Below are positions 18,236-25,429 of a stretch of DNA of 40,452 bases, piece after piece. The notes under the pieces were generated by a model. The model saw nothing but the letters and a program-made list of their open reading frames with translations, was not told where the DNA came from and ran no database searches. The translations under genes were made by a program, and so were the position numbers. Origin of the DNA: DATEDA01 sp035286595 (GTDB lineage Bacteria; Pseudomonadota; Gammaproteobacteria; Burkholderiales; SG8-39). The stretch is taken from NCBI GenBank assembly GCA_035286595.1, contig DATEDA010000156.1, positions 1-40,452 of the forward strand, written 5' to 3'. Position 1 is the stretch's first letter, and every line of letters begins with the position of its first letter.

Positions 18236-18709
18236 ATGAGATTCGCAAAACCGCTTCTCGCTTCACTCCTTCTCGCCGGCGCGCTCGCCGCCGCGCACGC
18301 GCAAGCCCCCACGCCTGCCGACAAAGGGGCCAAGCCCGCCCCGTCGAGGCCGGGCGGCCCGGGCATGATGGGCGTGGACATGCAGAAGATGCAGGAGCTG
18401 ATGAAGAAGATGCAGGCGCAGATGGACAAGCTGCGCGCGACGACCGATCCGGCGGAGCGGCAGAAGCTCATGCAGGAGCACATGACCTCCATGCAGGAGG
18501 CGATGAAGGACATGCGCGGCATGGGCGGGCCGACGATGGGGATGATGGGCGGCGGCATGATGGGCGGCGGCCCGGCCGGCAAGGCGCCGTCCGCCAAACC
18601 CCCCGGCAGCCCGGATGAGCGCATGCGCATGATGGAGGGCCGCATGGACATGATGCAGATGATGATGGAGCAGATGATGCAGCACGAGGACATGATGCAA
18701 CGCAAGTAG
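18236..18709 (+). CDS. Met-rich exported protein, probable copper/silver binder
   Basis: 157 residues from the ATG at 18236, just after TGGAGG; the ATG at 18224 lies before that site. A signal peptide is clear (MRFAKPLLASLLLAGALAAAHAQA, cut about residue 23). About one residue in five is Met (roughly 32), often paired or tripled (MMGGGMM, MMQMMMEQMM), with amphipathic Lys/Glu helices between. Met clusters in the periplasm bind Cu(I) or Ag(I), as in PcoE/SilE/CusF-type and related proteins, though the fold here is not one of those. A metal-buffering role is inference. It has its own hairpin-bounded upstream region. Confidence 0.8.
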   Translation: MRFAKPLLASLLLAGALAAAHAQAPTPADKGAKPAPSRPGGPGMMGVDMQKMQELMKKMQAQMDKLRATTDPAERQKLMQEHMTSMQEAMKDMRGMGGPTMGMMGGGMMGGGPAGKAPSAKPPGSPDERMRMMEGRMDMMQMMMEQMMQHEDMMQRK

Positions 18710-18839
18710 CGGGTGCTCGCGCCGCGCCGGGATCGCACCGGCCTGATGCGCTGTCGCAAAGGCCAGCCCTCCGGCTCACCTCGCGATCGCGGCCGCGGCG
18801 CCGCCGCTCCGAGTTTTCACGTGTGCAAGGAGATGCTCC

Positions 18840-19232
18840 ATGATCAGCAAGTACGCCTTCGGCAAGCCCGTTGCGATGCGCTTCGACCAGGCGCTCGAGC
18901 GAGTGACCGCGGAGCTTGCGAAGGAAGGCTTCGGCGTGCTCACCGAGATCGACGTCGCCGCGACGCTCAAGAAGAAGCTCGGCAAAGACATGCGGCCCTA
19001 CAAGATTCTCGGTGCCTGCAACCCGCAGCTCGCGCATCGCGCACTCGAGGCCGAGCCGCAGATCGGCGCGCTGCTGCCGTGCAACGTGGTGGTGCGCGAG
19101 GACCCCTCCGGCAAGACCATCGTCGAGATCATGGATCCGCAGGCGGTGATGCAGCTCGTCGATCGGGTCGAGATCGCGGAGATCGCCGCCGAGGTGCGCA
19201 AGCGCCTCGAACGGGTGCTCGCTGCCGTGTGA
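18840..19232 (+). CDS. DUF302 domain protein
   Basis: The 130-residue protein matches the DUF302 pattern across its length: SKYAFGKPVAMRFDQALERV, then LAKEGFGVLTEIDVAATLKKKLG, YKILGACNPQLAHRALEAEP, GALLPCNVVVRE and the ending V-x-IMDP-x-AVM. It has no signal peptide, so it is cytoplasmic. Two conserved cysteines (in GACNP and LPCNV) may bind metal or react as thiols. DUF302 genes are frequent in copper, arsenic and sulfur loci, but their biochemistry is not established. The ribosome site AAGGAG lies about 7 bp upstream. Confidence 0.9.
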   Translation: MISKYAFGKPVAMRFDQALERVTAELAKEGFGVLTEIDVAATLKKKLGKDMRPYKILGACNPQLAHRALEAEPQIGALLPCNVVVREDPSGKTIVEIMDPQAVMQLVDRVEIAEIAAEVRKRLERVLAAV

Positions 19233-19286
19233 TGCGGGCTCCAGCCCGCCGATTCGGCATTCGCAAGAGATAGGAGGAGGACGACG

Positions 19287-19586
19287 ATGGAAGGACTGAT
19301 CTGGCTGCTAGTTTTCGCAGGACTCTTCTACGTGATGATGCGCTTCGGCTGCGGCGCCCACATGGTGCACGGACGGCACGGCGGCGGAACCGGCCACGAG
19401 CACGGCGCTGGCGGCGAGGGCGGCAAGGACCCGGTATGCGGCATGCAGGTCGCCGCGGACACCGGTTACACGAAGATGCACGCGAGAACCCGCTACTGGT
19501 TCTGCTCGAAGGCCTGCCTCGAGAAGTTCGAGGCCGAGCCGGCGAAGTACGCGGGTGTCGCACGCGAGGAGGAGAAGCCAACATGA
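19287..19586 (+). CDS. Membrane-anchored YHS-domain protein
   Basis: 99 residues: one membrane helix (about 4-21, LIWLLVFAGLFYVMMRF), a His/Gly linker (HMVHGRHGGGTGHEHGAGG), then a complete YHS domain. DPVCGM, YWFCSKACLEKFEAEPAKYAG gives the three-cysteine metal site. It is the intact counterpart of the altered domain in the 9601 protein and matches those at the start of the CPC ATPase. A role as membrane-bound metal carrier handing ions to a pump is plausible. GGAGGAGG precedes the ATG, and the stop overlaps the next start. Confidence 0.87.
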   Translation: MEGLIWLLVFAGLFYVMMRFGCGAHMVHGRHGGGTGHEHGAGGEGGKDPVCGMQVAADTGYTKMHARTRYWFCSKACLEKFEAEPAKYAGVAREEEKPT

Positions 19587-19846
19587 GAAGCCGTGTCGAT
19601 CTCGTTGCGCTGGGGAACACGGCGAGCCTGTTCCTCGCGGCCACGTTCACGCTCTGCGTGGCGTTCGATCTCGTGTTCCCGGAGCTGGCGATGTTCGAGG
19701 CCTGGCAGAACCTTCTGCCGGGCTTCGAGTGGATCAGCTGGAAGAGCTACTTCCTCGGGCTCGCGGAGAGCTACGCCTTCGGGTGGTACTTCGCGCTCGT
19801 CTGGGCGCCGCTCTACAACTATTTTGCGGGTCGCTCGCGGGCCTGA
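19583..19846 (+). CDS. DUF5676-type small membrane protein (copy 3)
   Basis: The 87-residue protein has helix 1 (SLFLAATFTLCVAFDLVFP), the loop MFEAWQNLLPGFEWISWKSY, and helix 2 (ESYAFGWYFALVWAPLYNYF). The LPGFEW-SWK and PLYN marks agree with the copy at 10268. It is coupled by ATGA to the YHS protein, which suggests that the two work together. Function unknown. Confidence 0.82.
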   Translation: MRSRVDLVALGNTASLFLAATFTLCVAFDLVFPELAMFEAWQNLLPGFEWISWKSYFLGLAESYAFGWYFALVWAPLYNYFAGRSRA

Positions 19847-19871
19847 CCCTGCGATCGCAGTGGAGAGAGCG

Positions 19872-21239
19872 ATGCGGATCACGTTTCTCGGCGCGACCGG
19901 CACGGTGACCGGCTCGAAGTACCTCGTCGAGGCCGGCGGCAAGCGCCTGCTCGTCGACTGCGGGCTGTTCCAGGGCTACAAGCAGCTGCGGCTGCGCAAC
20001 TGGGCGCCGCCCCCGGTCGAGCCGCGCCAAGTCGACGCGGTGCTTCTCACGCACGCGCACATCGACCACAGCGGCTACTTCCCGCGGTTCGCGAGGAGCG
20101 GATTCAGCGGCAGGCTCTGGTGCACCGAGGCCACGCGCGACCTGGCGGCGATCCTCCTCCCCGACGCGGGCCACCTGCAGGAGGAAGAGGCGGCATACCT
20201 CAACCGGCACGGGAAATCGAAGCACAAGCCCGCGCTGCCGCTCTACACCGAGGACGATGCGCGCAAGTCGCTGGAACAGATCCGCGGCGTCGAGTTCGGC
20301 GAGACCGTGCCTCTGGGCGGCGGCGTGACGGCGCGCTTCGCGCCAGCCGGGCACATCCTCGGCGCGGCGAGCATCGTGATCGACCACGACGGCCGCTCGG
20401 TGCTGTTCTCCGGAGACCTCGGCCGCGCCGACGATCTGGTGATGCGGCCCCCCGCGCCCGGGCTCGCCGCGGACCACGTCTTGGTCGAGTCCACCTACGG
20501 CGACCGGCTCCATGATCCGGCCGACCCGGTTGAGCGTCTGGGCGACGTGATTCGCCGCACGCACGCGCGCGGCGGGGTCGTGGTGATCCCGGCCTTCGCT
20601 GTGGGGCGCGCGCAGACGCTCCTGTATGCCGTCTATCGCCTGCGCCGTGCCAACGCGATTCCCGAGTTGCCGGTGTTCCTGAACAGCCCGATGGCGGTCG
20701 ACGCGACCGAGCTCTACCACCGCTACCGCGCCCAGCATCGACTCTCGCCGGAAGAGTGCGCAGGCATGTGCAAGGCCGCGCACATCGTGCGCTCTCCGGC
20801 CGAATCGAAGGCGCTGAACCTGCGGCCCGGGCCGATGGTGATCATCTCCGCGAGCGGCATGGCGACCGGCGGCCGCGTGCTGCACCACCTCAAGGCGTTC
20901 GCGCCGGACCCGAAGAACACGATCCTGCTGGCCGGTTTTCAGGCCGGGGGCACGCGCGGCGCGGCGATCGCCGGCGGCGCGCCCGAGGTCAAGATCCACG
21001 GCGAGTACGTGCCGATCCGCGCGGAGGTGGCGCAGCTCGACAACCTCTCGGCGCACGCCGATCAGCGCGGCCTGCTCGACTGGCTCGCCGCGCTCGGGGC
21101 GCCGCCCAAGCGGGTGTTCGTCACCCACGGCGAGCCCGGCGCGGCCGACACGCTGCGGCGGCTCGTCGCGGAGCGCTTCGGCTGGCGCTCCGAAGTCCCC
21201 GACTATCGCGACTCGCACGATCTCGCGGAGGAACGATGA
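19872..21239 (+). CDS. MBL-fold / beta-CASP RNA-processing nuclease-like protein
   Basis: This 455-residue protein has the metallo-beta-lactamase core and the RNA-specificity region of the CPSF/Ysh1 group. Zinc ligands are visible in LLTHAHIDHSGY (HxHxDH), APAGHILGAA and FSGDLGR. The beta-CASP part begins around residue 205 (STYGDRLH), with VVIPAFAVGRAQTLL and ISASGMATGGRVLHHL. The end has DNLSAHADQRGLLDWL and VFVTHGEPGA. Family members are RNA exo- or endonucleases. It starts after GAGAGAGC and is coupled to the phosphorylase gene by ATGA. I recall this pair, sometimes with PRPP synthetase, in other bacteria. Confidence 0.92.
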   Translation: MRITFLGATGTVTGSKYLVEAGGKRLLVDCGLFQGYKQLRLRNWAPPPVEPRQVDAVLLTHAHIDHSGYFPRFARSGFSGRLWCTEATRDLAAILLPDAGHLQEEEAAYLNRHGKSKHKPALPLYTEDDARKSLEQIRGVEFGETVPLGGGVTARFAPAGHILGAASIVIDHDGRSVLFSGDLGRADDLVMRPPAPGLAADHVLVESTYGDRLHDPADPVERLGDVIRRTHARGGVVVIPAFAVGRAQTLLYAVYRLRRANAIPELPVFLNSPMAVDATELYHRYRAQHRLSPEECAGMCKAAHIVRSPAESKALNLRPGPMVIISASGMATGGRVLHHLKAFAPDPKNTILLAGFQAGGTRGAAIAGGAPEVKIHGEYVPIRAEVAQLDNLSAHADQRGLLDWLAALGAPPKRVFVTHGEPGAADTLRRLVAERFGWRSEVPDYRDSHDLAEER

Positions 21240-22777
21240 GCGCGCCACACGACGCAGCGTCGAGGACGGCGCGCGATGACGACGGGCATCCGTCGCTGCG
21301 GCTCCGCCGGCTCGGCATCGACACGCACAGCGAGCCGGTGGTCTATATGCGGGCGGACTGCCACGTGTGTCGGGCCGAAGGCTTCACCGCGCGCGAGCGC
21401 GTGGAGGTGCATGCGGGCACGCGGACCGTGATCGCGACGCTCAGCGTCGTGACCTCAGACCTGCTCGCGCCGGGCGAGGCCGGGGTGTCCGAGGCGGCGT
21501 GGGCACTGCTCGACGCGCGCGAAGGCGACGCGGTCCGTGCGCTGCACCCGGCGCCGGTCGAGTCGCTCGCGCACGTGCGCGCGAAGCTGTTCGGGCACCG
21601 GCTCGACGGCGCGGCGATGCGCGCGATCATCGATGACGTCGTCGCCCGCCGCTACGCCGACATCGAGCTGGCGGCGTTCGTCGCGGCCGGCGCCGGCGAC
21701 CGCCTCGACGTGGACGAGACCGTCGCCCTGACCCGCGCGATGGTTGACGTCGGGCAGCGGCTCAGCTGGCCGCGCCGGCCCGTCTGCGACAAGCACTGTG
21801 TTGGCGGGCTGCCCGGCAACCGCACGACGCCGATCGTGGTCGCGATCGCCGCCGCGAGCGGGCTGACGATCCCCAAGACCTCGTCGCGCGCGATCACCTC
21901 TCCGGCGGGGACCGCCGATGCGATGGAGACGCTCGCCCCCGTCGACCTCGACCTCGACGCGATGCGCCGCGTGGTCGAGCGCGAAGGCGGTTGCGTGGTG
22001 TGGGGCGGCGCGGTGCGGTTGAGCCCCGCCGACGACATCCTGATCGGCGTGGAGCGCCCGCTCGATCTCGACAGCGAAGGACAGCTCGTCGCCTCGGTGC
22101 TGTCGAAGAAGGCGGCCGCGGGATCGACGCACGTGTTGATCGACATGCCGGTCGGCCCGACCGCCAAGGTGCGCTCGGATGAAGCGGCGGCGTCGCTCGT
22201 CTCGCGGCTCACGCACGTGGGGGCGGCCGTCGGGCTGCGCGTCGAGTGCCTGGTCACCGACGGCACGCAGCCCGTCGGGCGCGGCATCGGGCCGGCGCTC
22301 GAGGCGCTCGACGTGCTGGCCGTGCTGCGGAACGCGCCAGATGCACCGACCGATCTCCGCAGCCGCGCGACGGCGCTCGCGGGCCGCCTGCTCGAGATCG
22401 CGGGTCGCGCGGCGCCCGGGGACGGATTCGCGCTCGCCGCACGCACGCTCGCGACCGGGGCCGCGTGGCGCAAGTTCGCCGCGATCTGCGACGCGCAGGG
22501 CGGGCTGCGCGAGCCGCGGGCGGCGCCCCTCACGCAGGAGGTGGTGGCCCCGCGAGCAGGGGAGATCGCCGCGATCGACAACCGCCGGCTCGCGCGCGTC
22601 GCCAAGCTCGCCGGTGCACCGCTCGCCCGCGGTGCCGGGCTGCGGCTCCATCGGCGGCTGGGGGATCGCGTCGCCAAGGACGAGCCGCTGTACACGGTCC
22701 ATGCGGAGGCACGCGGCGAGCTCGCGTACGCGCTCGACTATGCCGGCCGCCAGGCCGAGATCGTGAGCGTGCGATGA
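21236..22777 (+). CDS. Thymidine phosphorylase family protein, long (AMP phosphorylase-like) form
   Basis: The 513-residue length exceeds bacterial DeoA (about 440) and matches the archaeal AMP phosphorylase/TIGR02645-type group. It has an extra N-terminal beta domain (about residues 20-105, SLRLRRLGIDTHSEPVVYMR). The phosphate site is DKHCVGGLPGNRTTPIV, and the family signature is TSSRAITSPAGTADAMETL. SKKAAAGSTHVLIDMPVGP and DGTQPVGRGIGPALEA follow. The reaction is phosphorolysis of a nucleoside or nucleoside monophosphate, giving a base and a ribose phosphate. AMP-type use would need an R15P isomerase and RuBisCO or a kinase, none visible here. It is followed by a cut-off PRPP synthetase-like start. 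Confidence 0.91.
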   Translation: MSAPHDAASRTARDDDGHPSLRLRRLGIDTHSEPVVYMRADCHVCRAEGFTARERVEVHAGTRTVIATLSVVTSDLLAPGEAGVSEAAWALLDAREGDAVRALHPAPVESLAHVRAKLFGHRLDGAAMRAIIDDVVARRYADIELAAFVAAGAGDRLDVDETVALTRAMVDVGQRLSWPRRPVCDKHCVGGLPGNRTTPIVVAIAAASGLTIPKTSSRAITSPAGTADAMETLAPVDLDLDAMRRVVEREGGCVVWGGAVRLSPADDILIGVERPLDLDSEGQLVASVLSKKAAAGSTHVLIDMPVGPTAKVRSDEAAASLVSRLTHVGAAVGLRVECLVTDGTQPVGRGIGPALEALDVLAVLRNAPDAPTDLRSRATALAGRLLEIAGRAAPGDGFALAARTLATGAAWRKFAAICDAQGGLREPRAAPLTQEVVAPRAGEIAAIDNRRLARVAKLAGAPLARGAGLRLHRRLGDRVAKDEPLYTVHAEARGELAYALDYAGRQAEIVSVR

Positions 22778-22869
22778 CCACCATCGTTTTTCCGGCGTTC
22801 GGTGAGCTTGCCTTCGCGGAGCGCCTCGCCGAGCGGCTCGGTGCGATCGCGGGTGTGATCGAGCAATAG
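22774..22869 (+). pseudogene. Truncated PRPP synthetase-like N-terminus
   Basis: The frame MTTIVFPAFGELAFAERLAE, then a further 11 residues, begins with ATGA overlap to the phosphorylase and stops after 31 residues. Its pattern (short beta strand, G-x-x-x-LAERLAxxLG) is that of the start of ribose-phosphate diphosphokinases, which often follow this phosphorylase in bacteria. Nothing after the stop continues the enzyme: the oxidase subunit II begins 10 bp later. I read it as a gene shortened by deletion. The identification is moderate because so little remains. Confidence 0.5.
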
Positions 22870-22879
22870 GAGTCACCCG

Positions 22880-23557
22880 ATGTCAGACGCAGATCGACGA
22901 GCAGGCTTGCACCTCACCACCCGGCGCGGCTTCATCGCCGCGGCGGGATTCGGCGTGGTGAGCCTCTATGCCTTGTGGGCGGGCTACGGTGCTGCGCCGC
23001 TCGGACTGGACGGGGCGCCGACGCCCGCGGACTCCGAACCCGCCGAGCACGGTGGCGAGCACGGCGCAGCGGGCGGGATGGATCCGCAGGAATTCAAGCG
23101 CCAGGTCGAGGCGTTCATCGAAGCGAACAAGCTGCCCGACGGGAGCGTGCGGCCACGGCGCGCGGCGATCGCGCACGGCACGCAAGCGGAGGACACGCCC
23201 GCGCAGGCGAGGGAAGGGCACGCGATGCACGGCGCGGACTCCGGCGCTCCCGTTGGGGAGGAGGCGCCGGTCGACGTCTATCTGATGGCGTATCAGTGGG
23301 GCTACGCGCCGGCGGTGCTCAGGCTCGAGGCCGGCGTTCCCTACCGGCTGCGCATGATGGCGCTCGACACCGCACACGGCGCGTCGCTCGCGCTCGGCAG
23401 CGGCAGCCGCATCATCCGGCTGCGCCCGGGCGCGCTCGTCGAACAGACGCTGACCTTCGCGCAGCCGGGCGAAGTCCTGCTGTACTGCACGGTGTACTGC
23501 GGCCTGCCGCACGACCGCATGCAGGGGAAGATCGTCGTCACGGAGGCGAACCAATGA
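22880..23557 (+). CDS. Cytochrome c oxidase subunit II-like protein with CuA site
   Basis: 225 residues. TRRGFIAAAGFGVVSLYALWAGY (about 14-37) is a twin-arginine-like signal or single anchor. A His/Glu-rich linker follows, and the cupredoxin domain starts about residue 130 (VDVYLMAYQWGYAP). The CuA ligands are visible: C203-x3-C207-x3-H211-x2-M214 in CTVYCGLPHDRM, with a further His in DTAHGASL. This is the single-anchor form seen with B-type (ba3) oxidases. It delivers electrons to subunit I encoded next, with ATGA overlap. Confidence 0.9.
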   Translation: MSDADRRAGLHLTTRRGFIAAAGFGVVSLYALWAGYGAAPLGLDGAPTPADSEPAEHGGEHGAAGGMDPQEFKRQVEAFIEANKLPDGSVRPRRAAIAHGTQAEDTPAQAREGHAMHGADSGAPVGEEAPVDVYLMAYQWGYAPAVLRLEAGVPYRLRMMALDTAHGASLALGSGSRIIRLRPGALVEQTLTFAQPGEVLLYCTVYCGLPHDRMQGKIVVTEANQ

Positions 23558-25221
23558 ACGACAACCCGTTGGTCGCCGGTCTGCGGGCATTGCCCGCCGC
23601 CGACAAGCGGCTGCTCAAGGCGTGCTTTGCCGCCGCGCTCGTCGCACTTGCGGTCGGCGTCGCATACGGCGCCGCGACCGCTTTCGCACGCGCCGGATTC
23701 GTCGCGCTGAGCCCGCTCGCGGGCTATCGCGGGCTCACGCTGCACGCCGTGAACATCTTCTTCTACTGGCTGTATTTCGCGCAGGCGGGGCTGCTCCTCG
23801 TGCTCGCCGCGGTGTACACCGAGCCGCAGGGCCGGATCGCCTGGCGCGGGGTCGCCTGGACGGGGGTCGCGCTGATGCTCGCCGGCTTCGCCGCGAGCGG
23901 CTACGGCGCGGCAAACGGGTTGCCGCTGCTCTACGACGCGCCGCCCGAGCTCGCGCGCGAGCCGTCGGCACCGGTCGCGGCCTTCTACTCGGGGTACCTT
24001 GCGCTCGCTGCCGGGCTCACCTGCGTCGCGCTCGCCGGCCTTGCCACCGCGCTCGCGCCGCGCTTCGCGGGAAGGATCGACGAGTGGCCGGTGGCGAGCT
24101 TCGCCGCCGCGGCATGGGCGGGGCTGCTGATCGTGAGCGCGCTCGCCGCCGCCAATGCGTTCCTGCCCGCCGCGCTGTGGGCGTGGGGCGTCGCGCCCAT
24201 GCCACGCGAGCATTCCACCGGATGGCACGTCCTGTTCCATAACCTGCATTACTTGCCGCTCATGGCGACGGTCCTCGTGTGGTACGTGCTCGTCGAAGCG
24301 ATGACCGGCGTGAAGTCGATCTTCGGCGCGCGGTTCTCGAAAATCGTGTTCGCGCTCTACCTCGTGTTCGTCCCGCCGACCTCGCTGTACCACATGTTCC
24401 TCGAGCCGAACCTCACCGAGCCGGTGCGAGTGGCGGGCTCGCTGCTGTCGCTGTTCATCAGCGTGCCCACGGTGATGGTGTTCCTGGTGATCGTCGCCTC
24501 CCTCGAGGTGCACGCGCGCGCGCAAGGCGCGCGCGGCCTCTTCGGCTGGATCGGGTGGCTGCCGTGGAGGAACCCGGCAATGAGCGCAATCGGCATGGCG
24601 GTCGTGAACCTCGCGCTCGGCGGCGCGCTGTCGTTCGTGCTCATCCAGGAGAAGCTCGCACCGCTCCTCTCCGACACGTTCTTCGTGCCGGGCTACTTCC
24701 ATTTCCTGACCGTCGGCACCGTGACGCTCACGTTCCTTGCGGCGTTTGCCTACGCGCTCCCGGCGCTCACCGGCCGGGTGCTCGGCGGCGCGGGGCTGTT
24801 GCGCGCCATGCCGTATCTCGCCACCGCAGGGTTGCTGCTCTTCGGCGTATCGGGCGTGGCGGCCGGCTATCTCGGGGCGCCGCGGCGCGTGCTCGATGTG
24901 GCGTACGACGGCGCCGCACCGGCGGCGTGGAGCACGCTGCTTTCGGGCGTGGGGGCCGGTGCGCTCCTGATGGCGGCGGCGCTCGCCGTCTACCTCGTCG
25001 TGCTGTTCGCGAACCTGCTGCCGGGGCGCGCGAGCGCGCCCCTCCGCGCGCCGGGTTGGCCCGAAGTGCGCTGGAGCGGCGGCGCCGTGGCGGGCGTGCG
25101 CGCGTGGAGCGGGCCGCTCGCCGTCGTGCTCCTCGTCGCCCTGATCGGTGCCTTCACCGTGCTCGCGTTCGAGCTGATCCAGGCGCTACCGCTCGGCGCG
25201 TCGGGCGCCGCGGCGCATTGA
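23554..25221 (+). CDS. Divergent B-type (ba3-like) heme-copper oxidase subunit I
   Basis: A 555-residue protein with 12 or more helices that aligns by eye along its length with ba3-type subunit I (for example GLFGWI-WLPWRNPA, FVPG-FHF, LGAPRR). The low-spin heme ligands His64 (LTLHAVNIF) and His383 are present, and His229-x3-Tyr233 fits the CuB His and cross-linked Tyr. However, the usual HH pair is Tyr279-His280, and the high-spin heme ligand in PGHFH is Tyr381 (PGYFH). So two of the active-site histidines are Tyr. Oxygen reduction is therefore uncertain. It could be an altered terminal oxidase, NO-related enzyme or electron carrier. Confidence 0.88.
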   Translation: MNDNPLVAGLRALPAADKRLLKACFAAALVALAVGVAYGAATAFARAGFVALSPLAGYRGLTLHAVNIFFYWLYFAQAGLLLVLAAVYTEPQGRIAWRGVAWTGVALMLAGFAASGYGAANGLPLLYDAPPELAREPSAPVAAFYSGYLALAAGLTCVALAGLATALAPRFAGRIDEWPVASFAAAAWAGLLIVSALAAANAFLPAALWAWGVAPMPREHSTGWHVLFHNLHYLPLMATVLVWYVLVEAMTGVKSIFGARFSKIVFALYLVFVPPTSLYHMFLEPNLTEPVRVAGSLLSLFISVPTVMVFLVIVASLEVHARAQGARGLFGWIGWLPWRNPAMSAIGMAVVNLALGGALSFVLIQEKLAPLLSDTFFVPGYFHFLTVGTVTLTFLAAFAYALPALTGRVLGGAGLLRAMPYLATAGLLLFGVSGVAAGYLGAPRRVLDVAYDGAAPAAWSTLLSGVGAGALLMAAALAVYLVVLFANLLPGRASAPLRAPGWPEVRWSGGAVAGVRAWSGPLAVVLLVALIGAFTVLAFELIQALPLGASGAAAH

Positions 25222-25231
25222 GGAGACTGCG

Positions 25232-25429
25232 ATGAAGGAAGACAGCCTGCTGCTGTTCGCGGTGTTCGCGGTCTGGGCGCTGCTCGCGGTCGTCTACGCG
25301 ACCGTGCCGGCGCTCGCGATGCCGGGCTACGCCGTGGTGTGGGGACTCGGGTCGCTGGTGTTCCTCGCGCTCGCCGCGGTGATCGCGGTCGCAGAGCGCC
25401 GTGGTCCGGCAAGCCGGACCGAAACATGA
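25232..25429 (+). CDS. Small two-helix membrane protein, possible oxidase accessory
   Basis: The 65-residue product is nearly all hydrophobic: helices at about residues 6-22 and 32-54, ending in charged ERRGPASRTET. It starts 10 bp after subunit I, behind GAGGAG, so it probably belongs to the same complex, like the small subunit IIa or assembly peptides of B-type oxidases. No sequence family is recognised. Its stop overlaps the next gene (ATGA), although that gene differs in base composition. Confidence 0.68.
   Translation: MKEDSLLLFAVFAVWALLAVVYATVPALAMPGYAVVWGLGSLVFLALAAVIAVAERRGPASRTET

Noticed and set aside
18236..18709. Repeated ATG-rich codons as a DNA repeat element
   Set aside because: The repeats follow from Met clusters in one open frame with a signal peptide.
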